64,000 bases of DNA from an uncultured Sediminibacterium sp. (GCF_946481145.1 NZ_CAMLMJ010000020.1:1-64000); one strand, 5' to 3'. Shown: positions 53,542 to 63,175, numbered from the stretch's first letter. Notes: a model not told the origin generated them from the letters alone. Program-made: numbers and translations.

Positions 53542-54825
53542 ATGAATATTCTTCTTCTCGGATCAGGTGGCCGCGAACACGCGCTGGCATGGAAAATGTC
53601 GCAAAGTCACCACTGCGACGCACTTTTTATCGCTCCAGGCAATGCGGGAACCAGCGAATTTGGGACCAATCTACCGCTCTCTGTTACCGATTTTGAAGCC
53701 ATTAAAAAGGCTTGTTTGGAAAACAATATCAGTATGCTGGTTGTAGGACCGGAAGAACCTTTGGTGAAAGGGATCTATGATTACTTTGAAAGCGATCCAC
53801 TTCTACAAAAAATACTCGTTGTGGGCCCATCTGCAAAAGCCGCTCAACTGGAAGGAAGTAAAGCTTTCAGTAAAAAATTCATGGAACGCCATGGAATACC
53901 AACCGCTGCTTATGCAGAATTTACCGCAGCTAATTTTGAAGAAGGAAAAATTTATATCGCTAACCACAGTTTGCCCGTTGTTTTAAAAGCTGATGGGCTT
54001 GCTGCAGGAAAAGGTGTGGTTATCGCAAATACACACGAGGAAGCACTGCAAACATTTGAAGAAATGATTCTTCATAAACAGTTTGGAGAAGCAAGCAGTA
54101 AAGTGGTGATTGAAGCTTTTTTACAAGGAATTGAAGTGAGTGTGTTCGTATTAACTAATGGATCAGACTACCAGATCATTGGACATGCAAAAGATTATAA
54201 AAGAATTGGTGAAGGCGATACTGGCTTAAATACAGGTGGAATGGGCTGTGTAAGTCCTGTGCCATTTATGGATGACACATTTATGCGCAAAGTAGAGGAG
54301 CGCATAATCGCACCAACAGTAAAGGGATTGGAACTGGAAGAACTGATATACCACGGTTTTATTTTCTTTGGTCTGATGAATGTTGCAGGCGAACCATTTG
54401 TAATTGAATACAACTGCAGAATGGGTGATCCTGAAACAGAAGTAGTAATGCCTCGCCTTCAAACAGACCTGGTTGCATTGTTTGCAGCTATGGATAATGG
54501 CACACTTGCTGATGCAAATATTTCATACGATGAAAGAGCTTGCGCAACAGTAATGGCTGTAAGTGGTGGTTATCCGGGTGATTATGAAAAGAATAAAATG
54601 ATCCATGGACTTGAACTGCCTGCAACAAAAGATGTGATGGTATTTCATGCAGGTACCAAAAAAGATGAAAACAAAGTTTTAACAAATGGTGGCAGGGTTT
54701 TGGCAATAAGCGCCTACGGAAAAAATATTACTGAAGCAGTTCAACAATCAAAAAATAAATTATCAGAAATCACGTTTGAAGGAATGTATTTCAGGAAGGA
54801 TATCGGATACGAATTCGGGCTATAG
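53542..54825 (+). CDS. purD: Phosphoribosylamine-glycine ligase
   Basis: A 427-residue ATP-grasp enzyme that joins phosphoribosylamine and glycine in the second step of purine synthesis. The N-terminal LLLGSGGREHALAWKM, the ATP-grasp core (LKADGLAAGKGVVIA, QGIEVSVFVLTNG) and NTGGMGCVSPVP, EYNCRMGDPETEV are typical. The length is normal. A TACTTTCG at 53516-53523 is one base from the -7 consensus. It is followed by a GACCATGG palindrome and the mre cluster; no functional link with the latter is known. Confidence 0.96.
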   Translation: MNILLLGSGGREHALAWKMSQSHHCDALFIAPGNAGTSEFGTNLPLSVTDFEAIKKACLENNISMLVVGPEEPLVKGIYDYFESDPLLQKILVVGPSAKAAQLEGSKAFSKKFMERHGIPTAAYAEFTAANFEEGKIYIANHSLPVVLKADGLAAGKGVVIANTHEEALQTFEEMILHKQFGEASSKVVIEAFLQGIEVSVFVLTNGSDYQIIGHAKDYKRIGEGDTGLNTGGMGCVSPVPFMDDTFMRKVEERIIAPTVKGLELEELIYHGFIFFGLMNVAGEPFVIEYNCRMGDPETEVVMPRLQTDLVALFAAMDNGTLADANISYDERACATVMAVSGGYPGDYEKNKMIHGLELPATKDVMVFHAGTKKDENKVLTNGGRVLAISAYGKNITEAVQQSKNKLSEITFEGMYFRKDIGYEFGL

Positions 54826-54830
54826 TCAAC

Positions 54831-54856
54831 AGACCATGGTCCATGGATCATGGTCT
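54831..54856. repeat. Palindrome of the GACCATGG word family
   Basis: AGACCATG (54831-54838) is mirrored by CATGGTCT (54849-54856), with GTCCATGGAT in the loop, itself a palindromic word. It lies after purD. Confidence 0.8.
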
Positions 54857-54890
54857 ATTCGCCAACCCCTGAAAAATCGGTACTTTAGGC

Positions 54891-54922
54891 TTTGTTATTT
54901 CAAGTAATTTCAACCACCTTTG
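54891..54922 (+). promoter_or_regulatory. Probable mreB promoter (TTTG ... CACCTTTG)
   Basis: TTTG at 54891-54894 and CACCTTTG at 54915-54922 fit the -33/-7 pattern with one mismatch in the -7 box. The final G bases are 28 apart. Transcription would start near 54929, about 30 bases before mreB. Confidence 0.5.
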
Positions 54923-54960
54923 CTATCATTGATCAAGAAATAAAGTATTTTTAATATACA

Positions 54961-55986
54961 ATGGGATTATTCAACTTTTTTACGCAGGAAATAGCTATGG
55001 ATCTGGGTACCGCAAATACCCTTATAATCCATAATGATGAAGTAGTGGTAAATGAGCCATCAATTGTGGCCCTGAACCGTAACAATATGAAAGAAGTGCT
55101 CGCGGTGGGTAAAAAAGCCCTGATGATGCACGAGAAAACCCATGAAAGTATCCGAACGGTACGTCCCTTAAAAGACGGTGTTATCGCAGATTTTAATGCT
55201 GCGGAGCTAATGATCAGGGAACTGATCAAGATGATCTATCCCAAAAAACCCCTTTTTCCACCAAGCTGGAGAATGGTAATATGCATCCCTTCTTCTATTA
55301 CAGAGGTTGAAAAACGTGCGGTACGCGACAGTGCTGAGCAAGCCGGGGCTAAAGAAGTTTATATGATCCATGAACCTATGGCCGCGGCCCTGGGTATTGG
55401 TATAGATGTTGAAGAACCTGTTGGAAACATGATTATCGATATCGGGGGAGGTACCACAGGTATCACTGTAATTGCCCTTGCAGGTATTGTTTGCGACCAA
55501 AGTATACGCGTTGCCGGTGATGAATTCACTGCCGACATTATGGAAGCACTTCGTCGTTACCATAGCCTGTTGATTGGTGAAAGAACCGCAGAACAGATCA
55601 AAATCAATGTGGGTGCTGCGATGAAAGACCTCGACAATCCACCCGATGATATGCCGGTAAACGGTCGTGACCTTGTTACAGGTATCCCTAAACAAATCAT
55701 GGTAAGCTACCAGGAAATTGCTGAAGCACTTGATAAAAGCATCTTTAAAATTGAAGAAGCAATCCTAAAAGCACTTGAAACCACACCTCCTGAGTTAGCT
55801 GCCGATATCTATCGCAGAGGATTATACCTCACAGGTGGTGGAGCGCTTTTACGTGGATTGGATAAACGTTTAAGTGCGAAAATCAAATTACCCGTTCATG
55901 TTGCCGATGATCCTTTAAAAAGTGTGGTACGTGGTACAGGGCTGGCCCTCAAGAATTACCAGCGCTTCCCATTCATCATGCGATAA
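54961..55986 (+). CDS. mreB: Rod shape-determining protein MreB
   Basis: A 341-residue bacterial actin that forms filaments under the inner membrane and guides lateral wall synthesis. The nucleotide-binding motifs are DLGTANTLI near residue 14, VCIPSSITEVEKRA, MIIDIGGGTTGITVIAL and LTGGGALLRGL. The length is normal. It is the first gene of the mreBCD-mrdA-rodA cluster, with its own promoter. The short N-terminal GLFNFFTQEI could be a membrane-binding amphipathic helix. Confidence 0.96.
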   Translation: MGLFNFFTQEIAMDLGTANTLIIHNDEVVVNEPSIVALNRNNMKEVLAVGKKALMMHEKTHESIRTVRPLKDGVIADFNAAELMIRELIKMIYPKKPLFPPSWRMVICIPSSITEVEKRAVRDSAEQAGAKEVYMIHEPMAAALGIGIDVEEPVGNMIIDIGGGTTGITVIALAGIVCDQSIRVAGDEFTADIMEALRRYHSLLIGERTAEQIKINVGAAMKDLDNPPDDMPVNGRDLVTGIPKQIMVSYQEIAEALDKSIFKIEEAILKALETTPPELAADIYRRGLYLTGGGALLRGLDKRLSAKIKLPVHVADDPLKSVVRGTGLALKNYQRFPFIMR

Positions 55987-56048
55987 AAAGTGATCCTATC
56001 CTGTAGTAACAGGCTATAAGATTTTACTGATCGCTAATCAATTCCAGG

Positions 56049-56900
56049 TTGAAGAATATCTTTTATTTCATACGGCGCTATTTTACTTTCCTGAGCTTTC
56101 TGGTTTTACAGGTGTTAGCAATCATTTTGCTTACAAGATCCAGCAAAACGCATGAAGCTTTTTTTGCTGATGCTACCAGTGAGCTTACCGGCAAACTCAA
56201 TAAGCAATACAGCACCCTGAGAAATTATTTCAGTCTCGCAGAAGCCAATCGACAGCTCGCAGAAGAGAATACCCGATTGAGAAATTTGCTCCAGTCTAAT
56301 GTTATCGCACCTGATAGCTCTAAAATAAATTATACAGATACCACTCACCGCGATTCATCTGGCCGTTACCGCAAGTTTACCTGGCTTCCGGCAAGGGTAA
56401 TAGGCAATACTGTTACGCTTCAAACCAATTTCCTAACCCTGGAACGAGGAAGTAATCAGGGCGTAAAAAAGGGTATGGCCGTAATCGGACCCGAAGGTAT
56501 TGTAGGCGTAGTGGTAGATGTGAGTCCAAATACCAGCAAAGTAATGAGCCTGCTTCACAGAAACAGTAAGGTTAGTGCCATGCTGAAAAAAGACAATAAT
56601 GCGGGTAGTATTGAATGGGATGGCAGTGACCCATCTATACTTACACTTAGAAATGTATCAAAAAGTGCGAAAGTTGTAAAGGGTGATACTGTAGTAACAA
56701 GTACATACTCTGCAAATTTTCCGTCACACCTCATGGTTGGAACAGTGGCTGACATTGTAAAAGATCCATCCAGTAATTTTTATACTCTAAAAATAAAAAC
56801 TGCGACCAATTTTTTCAATATCCAATACGTGTACTTAGTAGAAAATACAAGGTATGCGGAACAGGTTCAACTGGAAAATACCCCATTATCTAATCAATGA
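56049..56900 (+). CDS. mreC: Rod shape-determining protein MreC
   Basis: A 283-residue bitopic membrane protein of the elongasome. One N-terminal membrane segment (residues about 10-27) is followed by a coiled coil (about 60-85, EANRQLAEENTRLRNLLQ) and two beta-domains with RVIGNTVTLQTNFLTLERGSNQG-type core, matching MreC. The start is a TTG at 56049 (TTG AAG AAT), which gives a normal length; no ATG upstream fits. The end overlaps mreD by ATGA. MreC bridges MreB, MreD and PBP2. Confidence 0.92.
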   Translation: MKNIFYFIRRYFTFLSFLVLQVLAIILLTRSSKTHEAFFADATSELTGKLNKQYSTLRNYFSLAEANRQLAEENTRLRNLLQSNVIAPDSSKINYTDTTHRDSSGRYRKFTWLPARVIGNTVTLQTNFLTLERGSNQGVKKGMAVIGPEGIVGVVVDVSPNTSKVMSLLHRNSKVSAMLKKDNNAGSIEWDGSDPSILTLRNVSKSAKVVKGDTVVTSTYSANFPSHLMVGTVADIVKDPSSNFYTLKIKTATNFFNIQYVYLVENTRYAEQVQLENTPLSNQ

Positions 56901-57430
56901 GCAACCTCATCAAAAATATCGTCCGTTTTATCCTGTTTATCTTTTTACAGGTATTCATCCTGAATGAGGTTCCGCCATTGCACCGTTTTATCGTTCCTTA
57001 TATCTATTTCCTCTATATACTATGGCTTCCTTTTACGACAAACAGAATTGCGCTGATGGTTATCGCATTCCTGTTTGGTTTAAGCCTGGATTTTTTTGCC
57101 GGAACCATGGGGCTTCATGCCGCACCCTGCGTGTTGATTGCCTTTATTCGTCCTTATCTGCTCAACCTCCTGCTGCCCCAGGAAACCATCGAACAGAGCT
57201 ATTCTGAGCCAGGAAGTAAAAGTATGGGATGGGCTCCTTATAGTTTGTATGTAGGCCTACTCACCTTTATTCACCATTTCTACCTGGTATTTATTGAGTG
57301 GCTACAATTTGGCAACTTCCTTTATTTCATCGGAAAAGTTCTCGGCACCACAGCCATAAGTCTGCTCATGATTTTCCTTGCAGAACTACTCTTTCTGCGT
57401 AAAGGAAAGTATAGAACCAATGCGGCGTGA
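56897..57430 (+). CDS. mreD: Rod shape-determining protein MreD
   Basis: A 177-residue membrane protein with five hydrophobic segments, the usual form of MreD. It starts inside the mreC stop (ATGA overlap), so it is translationally coupled to mreC. The sequence is poorly conserved; the call rests on hydropathy and position between mreC and mrdA. It is needed for elongasome assembly. The 324-base gap after it is filled by repeats. Confidence 0.88.
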   Translation: MSNLIKNIVRFILFIFLQVFILNEVPPLHRFIVPYIYFLYILWLPFTTNRIALMVIAFLFGLSLDFFAGTMGLHAAPCVLIAFIRPYLLNLLLPQETIEQSYSEPGSKSMGWAPYSLYVGLLTFIHHFYLVFIEWLQFGNFLYFIGKVLGTTAISLLMIFLAELLFLRKGKYRTNAA

Positions 57431-57617
57431 GGTGTGAATTGTGAATTGTCAATTGTGAATGGTATTTTGAATAGTGAATAGTGAAGTACATCTTACAAAA
57501 AAAATCTTTTCCCTATTTCCTCCCTCATTGACAATTCACCATTGACCATTCACACCCCCTCATTGACAATTCACCATTGACCATTCACACCCCCTCATTG
57601 ACAATTCACCATTCACC
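57431..57617. repeat. Array and palindrome of ATTCACC/GAATTGTCAATTG words in the mreD-mrdA gap
   Basis: The left part (57431-57486) has words such as GTGTGAATTGTGAATTGTC and GAATAGTGAATAGTG. The right part (57522-57617) is a tandem array with a period of 35 bases and about 2.7 copies, each combining CATTGACAATTCACC and ATTGACCATTCACAC. The right words are the reverse complement of the left words. The rest of the 57431-57754 gap is T-rich and holds the putative mrdA promoter. Confidence 0.9.
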
Positions 57618-57710
57618 CCAAAAAAGACATCTCGCAAAACAGATAATGCCAGAGGTAATATTTTCACAACAATTTTTTTTATTTTTTTACGTTTCTCCAC
57701 TACAAAGCAT

Positions 57711-57718
57711 CAAATTTG
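57711..57718 (+). promoter_or_regulatory. Possible -7 box of mrdA (CAAATTTG)
   Basis: CAAATTTG differs from TAnnTTTG at one position and is 37 bases before the mrdA ATG. No TTTG is present at the -33 position. The call is tentative. Confidence 0.3.
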
Positions 57719-57754
57719 TAGTACACTTCTCTTTTACGTTTAGTTCCAAGAAAT

Positions 57755-59848
57755 ATGCCTGTCTTCAACCAGAGCCGCAGCCGCGTGATACAGTTTATTT
57801 TTGCAGGTGTTTTTATCGCCATAGTCGGACAACTGATTAACCTGCAACTGTTTTCCAGCAAATACAAACTGGCAGCAGATAATAATGCCTTTTACCGAAA
57901 AGTTATTTACCCGGATCGTGGCATTATATTCGACCGTAAAAAAAGAGGTATCCTTGAAAACACCATCAGCTATGATTTGGTAGTTATTCCATCTGAAGCC
58001 AGAGGAACTGATACCGCTACCCTCTGCCGACTGCTTAATATCGATACGGCGACCTATAAAAAACGTATGCGAGACCTTATTTTCAAGAACACCAGCGTAA
58101 AGCCCAGTGTTTTTGAGGCTTTGCTTACCCCAGAAATGTTTGCAAAGCTCAATGAGAACATGTATCGCTTTCCAGGATTCTCCCTTAACGAAAGATCGGT
58201 GCGCACCTATCCCTATAATGTTGGTGCCGCCATGCTTGGTTATATGGCAGAAGTGGATACCGGATTCCTGCGAAGGCATAAAGACGAGGGTTATGAAATG
58301 GGCGATTATTTTGGCAGTACTGGTCTGGAAAATATCTATGAAAAAGTATTAATGGGGCAAAGAGGTATTCAACGATATATACGCGATAACAAAGGCCGCT
58401 TGCAGGGATCCTGGGAAAATGGTGCTTATGATACTGCAGCTATAGCCGGTAATAACCTGTATTCAAGTATCGATGTTGAGTTACAGCAGTTGGGCGAAAA
58501 ACTCATGGAAAATAAAGTAGGAAGTATTGTGGCTATCGACCCGAAAACAGGAGGTATTCTTTGTATGGTCAGCGCACCTACCTATAACCCTAACTTCTTA
58601 ACTGGTAATCAACGAAAGAAGCACCTGGTGGAAATGTTATACTTCGATCCGAGACTCCCCTTACTTAATCGTACAGTAAGTACTTATTACTCGCCCGGAT
58701 CAACCTTTAAAACCTTTGTTGGAATTGTTGGTATGGCCGAGGGTGCTATTGACGACCAGATGTCGGTTAGCTGTGGTGGTGCTTACTTTGGTTGTGGCCG
58801 ACCAATGGGTTGCCATGCAAAAGGTACTTTTACACTGAAAACCGCGATCTCTAAATCCTGTAACAGTTATTTTGCAGTATCCTTCAGAAGAATTCTTGAC
58901 AATAATAAATATGCTAACAGATCCCTCGCTTTGTCAGCGTTTAATGAGTATGCACATTCATTTGGCCTGGGTAGAAAATTAGGTGTTGATTTACCTTCCG
59001 AAAGAGATGGACTAATCCCAGGTCCTGAATTATACCAACGAAAATTTGGTAAAAACTGGCAGTCATGTAATATTATTTCAAACAGTATTGGACAGGGTGA
59101 AATATTAACCAACCTCACACAGGTAGCCAATGTAATGGCCATTATAGCAAACAAAGGCTGGTTTTATACGCCTCACCTGATCGATTCAATTGAAGGTGGC
59201 GACACTTATGGTTTATTAGAGAAATACAAAGTGAAACATAAAACAAAAGAAGTACCGGAATTTGTATGGGAAGAAGTACATGAAGGTATGCAGGGTACCA
59301 TGGAATTTGGTACCGGTGCCTATGCAAAAGTACCGGGAATAGTGGTATGTGGTAAAACTGGTACCGTGGAAAATCAATACCGTGGTGAAAAGCTGAGAGA
59401 CCATGCCTTCTTCGGCGCTTTTGCACCCAGAGATAACCCGCGTATTGCCATTGCAGTGATGTGCGAAAACGCAGGATATGGAGCCACTTCTGCCGCGCCA
59501 ATAGCCAGTTTATTAATCGAAAAATACCTGAAAGACTCAATCTCTGGTAATGACAGAAAAGCCAAAGTGGAACAATTAGCCAATATGGATCTTATTCCTC
59601 CTCAGATGAAAAGACAAATGGTGAAAAGAGATTCGTTGAGGCAGGCACAGCAACAGGCAGCAGCGAAAAAAGCAGCAAGAGACACTTCCGGTGTTGAGGA
59701 AGCCCCGGAGGAAACAGAAGTAGATAGCCTGAAAACACCTGCTAAACCAATTCCCGCTAAAAAGGGGGGAAAGGAAACCGTAACCAAACTGGCTTTATTA
59801 CCTGACCAACAGCGAAAAAACGCTATTAAAAGAAAAACTGCAGCCTGA
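57755..59848 (+). CDS. mrdA: Penicillin-binding protein 2
   Basis: A 697-residue class B PBP, the DD-transpeptidase of lateral wall synthesis. After an N-terminal membrane segment (residues about 8-28) come the pedestal domain (PDRGIIFDRKKRGILENTISYDLVVIP) and the transpeptidase domain with Ser316-Thr-Phe-Lys319, Ser368-Cys-Asn370 and Lys534-Thr-Gly536. The C-terminal 80 residues are a charged low-complexity tail (KAKVEQLANMDLIPPQMKRQ to KRKTAA) that is longer than usual and rich in Lys, Glu and Pro. It is followed by rodA with a five-base gap. Confidence 0.96.
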   Translation: MPVFNQSRSRVIQFIFAGVFIAIVGQLINLQLFSSKYKLAADNNAFYRKVIYPDRGIIFDRKKRGILENTISYDLVVIPSEARGTDTATLCRLLNIDTATYKKRMRDLIFKNTSVKPSVFEALLTPEMFAKLNENMYRFPGFSLNERSVRTYPYNVGAAMLGYMAEVDTGFLRRHKDEGYEMGDYFGSTGLENIYEKVLMGQRGIQRYIRDNKGRLQGSWENGAYDTAAIAGNNLYSSIDVELQQLGEKLMENKVGSIVAIDPKTGGILCMVSAPTYNPNFLTGNQRKKHLVEMLYFDPRLPLLNRTVSTYYSPGSTFKTFVGIVGMAEGAIDDQMSVSCGGAYFGCGRPMGCHAKGTFTLKTAISKSCNSYFAVSFRRILDNNKYANRSLALSAFNEYAHSFGLGRKLGVDLPSERDGLIPGPELYQRKFGKNWQSCNIISNSIGQGEILTNLTQVANVMAIIANKGWFYTPHLIDSIEGGDTYGLLEKYKVKHKTKEVPEFVWEEVHEGMQGTMEFGTGAYAKVPGIVVCGKTGTVENQYRGEKLRDHAFFGAFAPRDNPRIAIAVMCENAGYGATSAAPIASLLIEKYLKDSISGNDRKAKVEQLANMDLIPPQMKRQMVKRDSLRQAQQQAAAKKAARDTSGVEEAPEETEVDSLKTPAKPIPAKKGGKETVTKLALLPDQQRKNAIKRKTAA

Positions 59849-59853
59849 GTTGT

Positions 59854-61200
59854 ATGAACAGAAGAAACCATCAAACGGCCACACAGGGTGTTGACTACCT
59901 CGTAATCTGGTTATATGCTATCCTGGTAGCCATTGGTATACTATGCATTTTTATGGTCGAATACAGACCAGGTACAGATTGGTTCACCACCTTCATCAAT
60001 GGTAAAACAAACTATAGCAAACAACTCATTTTTGCTGGTGTATGTGCCATTGCCGCAACTTTCATTCTGCTCACAGATAGCAAGTTGTTTACCGCATTTG
60101 CCAACCTGTTTTATCTGATGGGTATTCTTTTAATGCTGGCCACATTTGTAATCGGGAAAAACATCAATGGCTCCCGAAGCTGGATTCCGCTAGCCGGAGG
60201 ATTTAACCTTCAACCTGCAGAGCTTTGTAAAATATTTGCAGCACTTGCCCTGGCGAAATTTCTATCCCGACAGGAAGTTGATTTTAGTAAAATAAGATCT
60301 CAACTAATCGCCGGAGCAATTACACTTTCTCCCGCCGTACTATCTATTCTGCAACATGAACTTGGTTTGGCACTCGTTTATACAAGTTTCCTAATCGCCA
60401 TGTACCGCGAAGGATTACCGGCACAGATATTAATTATAGGATCATCATTTGGCGTACTGGTTATTGCAACGCTGATACTCGAACCCAATATATTGGCCAT
60501 CATACTTACGGTAATTGCCGCTGTGGTAATTTTCATCTTGCGAAAACAGATTAAAAAGAAAAAAAGATTACTAACCATTATCCTTTCAATCTGGCTGGTT
60601 TGTGTTGGTGTTCAGCGTTTTGTTGTGCCCTATATTTTCAACAATGTACTCGAATGCTACCAGAGTACACGTATCTATAGTATGGTGGGTAAGGAATATG
60701 ATTGCTCAGAAAATAAAAAAGCGCAGGATAAAACCAATACCAATAAATCAGTGAGAAAACCCGACGATTATAATGTTCGTCAAAGTAAAATTGCCATTGG
60801 ATCAGGCGGATTTATAGGAAGGGGTTTTTTAAAAGGCACTCAAACACGCGGAAAATATGTACCAGAACAACATACCGACTTCATCTTCACCTCTCTTGGT
60901 GAGGCTTTTGGTTTTGTAGGATGTTTAGTGTTTTTATTGATTTATCTGTTTTTATTATACCGTATAATTCGCATAGCTGAACGACAACGAAGTACTTTCA
61001 GCAGGGTTTATGCATACAGTGTTGCAAGCATCCTGTTCTTTCACATTGCCGTAAATGTTTGTATGACCATTGGTTTGTTTCCGATTGTGGGTATTCCTTT
61101 ACCATTGATTAGCTATGGGGGCTCATCTTTACTTACCTTTACAGTGCTGATTTTCATCATGCTAAGATTAGATGCAGACCGGCAAATGGTTTTACGATAA
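59854..61200 (+). CDS. rodA: RodA, SEDS-family glycosyltransferase
   Basis: A 448-residue SEDS protein that polymerises lipid II as partner of PBP2. About ten membrane segments are present. Family features are SRSWIPLAGGFNLQPAEL, the extracytoplasmic loop region of about residues 255-310 and the late segments VCMTIGLFPIVGIPLPLISYGGSSLL. The large loop between the middle membrane segments is Lys/Asn-rich (ENKKAQDKTNTNKSVRKP), which is longer than in E. coli. The start lies five bases after mrdA, so the two are cotranscribed. Confidence 0.96.
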   Translation: MNRRNHQTATQGVDYLVIWLYAILVAIGILCIFMVEYRPGTDWFTTFINGKTNYSKQLIFAGVCAIAATFILLTDSKLFTAFANLFYLMGILLMLATFVIGKNINGSRSWIPLAGGFNLQPAELCKIFAALALAKFLSRQEVDFSKIRSQLIAGAITLSPAVLSILQHELGLALVYTSFLIAMYREGLPAQILIIGSSFGVLVIATLILEPNILAIILTVIAAVVIFILRKQIKKKKRLLTIILSIWLVCVGVQRFVVPYIFNNVLECYQSTRIYSMVGKEYDCSENKKAQDKTNTNKSVRKPDDYNVRQSKIAIGSGGFIGRGFLKGTQTRGKYVPEQHTDFIFTSLGEAFGFVGCLVFLLIYLFLLYRIIRIAERQRSTFSRVYAYSVASILFFHIAVNVCMTIGLFPIVGIPLPLISYGGSSLLTFTVLIFIMLRLDADRQMVLR

Positions 61201-61211
61201 AGCGCGACAGC

Positions 61212-61964
61212 ATGCAGATCATTCCACTTTCAGAAGGTAGTTTTACCATCGACAAAACAAAAGTCTTTGTTCCTTTCGATATCGAAAAAGAAGAACTTAA
61301 TAATCGCCCTATTGGCAGTTTATTGGTAGAAATACAACCCTTTGTGGTGATTACTGCGAAAGATGTAATACTACTCGATACCGGACTAGGATACAACGAA
61401 GCCGATGGAAGACCTCAACTATACCATAATCTTGAAAAAGCAGGTATCAATCCCTCACAGATCACTAAAGTATTGATGAGTCACCTGCATAAAGACCATG
61501 CCGGAGGTGTAACTATTACCAATAAAGCAACTCAGGAACGTTTCATCAGTTTCCCTTATGCCACATATTATGTGCAACAGAGAGAAATGGAATTTGCACA
61601 AGGCATCGGTTCTGCTTCTTATATACCCGAAGATTTTAAACTGCTTGAAGAATTCAGTAAAGTTGTATGGCTTACTGAAGACGAAGGAACAATAGATGGT
61701 TATATACGCTACCAACTAACTGGTGCGCATAGTAAATTTCACCAGGTTTTCTGGATCGAGGAAGATAGTCAAACCATTTTCTTTGGTGGAGATGATGCAC
61801 CGCAACTACAACAGATGAAAAGCCGATTCGTAGCCAAATACGATTATGACGGTAAGAAATGTATGGAACTCAGGAAACAATGGTGGGAAGAAGGACAAGC
61901 TAAAAATTGGACCTTTTTATTTTACCACGATATACAATCGCCCGTTTGGGGACCGATGAAATAA
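61212..61964 (+). CDS. MBL-fold metallo-hydrolase
   Basis: A 250-residue cytosolic metallo-beta-lactamase-fold hydrolase. The metal motif SHLHKDHAGG has His91, His93, Asp95 and His96; further ligands are in TGAHSKFH and FFGGDDAPQ. It starts 11 bases after rodA and is probably in the same transcript, but a role in wall synthesis is not known. It is not closely similar to the MBL protein ending at 30891. The substrate is unknown. Confidence 0.85.
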   Translation: MQIIPLSEGSFTIDKTKVFVPFDIEKEELNNRPIGSLLVEIQPFVVITAKDVILLDTGLGYNEADGRPQLYHNLEKAGINPSQITKVLMSHLHKDHAGGVTITNKATQERFISFPYATYYVQQREMEFAQGIGSASYIPEDFKLLEEFSKVVWLTEDEGTIDGYIRYQLTGAHSKFHQVFWIEEDSQTIFFGGDDAPQLQQMKSRFVAKYDYDGKKCMELRKQWWEEGQAKNWTFLFYHDIQSPVWGPMK

Positions 61965-61967
61965 ACG

Positions 61968-62396
61968 TTACTGACCACCTCCAGATTTTGGTTCACGCAT
62001 TTTTTTGCGCTGTTCCATTCTTTGTTGTAACTCTTTACGCACCACATTCATAAACTCACGTTCAGCCTGAAGTGCTTTATTTACGCGTTCATCAGTTACG
62101 AGTATCTTTTTGAGATCTGTCTTATACTTCTTACGGATATTCAGTACAGTTTCTTCAAAAGCCAATATATCTTCCTTATTATCCTGACGCGCTTTTCTTA
62201 CTTCATCAGTGTAACTATTGTAAAGCGGCCAGAATTTCTCCGCCTCATCGGTTGTTAATGCAAGATGCTTTGTGAAATAAGCCACTTTCAGCACTTCTAC
62301 ATTCTGTCTTCCACCCATCATTTTCCTTGGAGGTTCCTGCGAGATCACAGCAGATGTCACCAGCAGGGCAATGATAAAAAATATTGCTTTTTTCAT
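61968..62396 (-). CDS. Secreted Spy/CpxP-like helical protein
   Basis: A 142-residue exported protein (signal peptide MKKAIFFIIALLVTSAVISQ). The mature part is helical, with the LTTDEAEKFWPLYNSYTDEV motif and many Arg/Lys/Glu residues, resembling the LTxxQ-containing Spy/CpxP family of periplasmic chaperones and stress sensors. It is the last gene of the ECF sigma operon; the upstream anti-sigma-like gene ends two bases before its start. It may sense envelope state. Confidence 0.85.
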   Translation of the reverse strand: MKKAIFFIIALLVTSAVISQEPPRKMMGGRQNVEVLKVAYFTKHLALTTDEAEKFWPLYNSYTDEVRKARQDNKEDILAFEETVLNIRKKYKTDLKKILVTDERVNKALQAEREFMNVVRKELQQRMEQRKKMREPKSGGGQ

Positions 62397-62398
62397 GA

Positions 62399-63145
62399 TT
62401 AACTATTTGATTCAACTGTTCCTGATGAAACCGATTCACCAGACTCATCCAGGTATTGTTTCAACTCATCATCGCTCATATACTGAATATGTTCATTCAC
62501 ATCAGGAAATTCATCTTCACCATATTGTTCGCGGTAACCGGCTGCTACTATTAATTTTTCAGAGCTTGACAGATACGTATTTAACTCCTCTTCACTGAGT
62601 TTAGATATTTCATGCGAAACATCTATTTGGGCATAATCCGCAAATTTCATGTCTCCGTTTTGCTGACTAGTATCCGAGGTATACAAAACCGCAGTTGTTA
62701 TAAGCAACCCCGCTACAACCGCCGCGGCTGCCAAGCGCATCCATTTTAAAGGTTTACGAGCCCTCATCTGAACTACAGGTATCTCACGCACCGCAGCCCT
62801 CTGCATAATGGTTTCCATATTCAGCGCCGGACTAGCCTGCTTATGGAAAGGCATTTCTTTTGACAAGGTATTGAGCAATGGAGACAATGACTCCATTTCT
62901 TCTGTCACATCCGCTTTATGTATAGCTGCTATAATTCTGTCTGAAAGACCTTCAAAATATCCGTTAGGTAATTGGTAAACTTTGTTTTTCGAAATATCCG
63001 CATTTACCGCTAATCTTTCCAATAGCAAATCTGAGAAAGCCTCGAAATACCCATCCGGTACACGGTAAGGTATACGAGCAGACAAATGTTCCAGTGAAAG
63101 ACCCATTTGCTTCAATTCATTCTCTATTGCTTCTCTCTGACTCAT
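62399..63145 (-). CDS. Putative anti-sigma factor, single-span membrane protein
   Basis: A 248-residue protein with a single membrane segment (residues about 128-148, RLAAAAVVAGLLITTAVLYT). The cytosolic N-terminal part carries two copies of a motif of the form [VL]P[DN]GYFE..SD..L or similar (VPDGYFEAFSDLLLERL, LPNGYFEGLSDRIIAAI). The periplasmic C-terminal part is acidic. It follows the sigma gene and precedes the Spy-like gene, so it is most likely the anti-sigma factor. No zinc-binding anti-sigma motif is visible, so this is inference from location and topology. Confidence 0.75.
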   Translation of the reverse strand: MSQREAIENELKQMGLSLEHLSARIPYRVPDGYFEAFSDLLLERLAVNADISKNKVYQLPNGYFEGLSDRIIAAIHKADVTEEMESLSPLLNTLSKEMPFHKQASPALNMETIMQRAAVREIPVVQMRARKPLKWMRLAAAAVVAGLLITTAVLYTSDTSQQNGDMKFADYAQIDVSHEISKLSEEELNTYLSSSEKLIVAAGYREQYGEDEFPDVNEHIQYMSDDELKQYLDESGESVSSGTVESNS

Positions 63146-63175
63146 GTTTATTGGATACCCTTAATAAAACAAGGT

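Noticed and set aside
55207..55695. 162-codon minus-strand frame
   Set aside because: It is antisense to mreB and has no recognisable domain.
57522..57617. Repeats with regular spacing that could look like a CRISPR array
   Set aside because: The units are directly adjacent, with no unique spacers, and no cas gene is in the window.
57740..58279. 179-codon minus-strand frame
   Set aside because: It is antisense to the start of mrdA, with no protein-like pattern.
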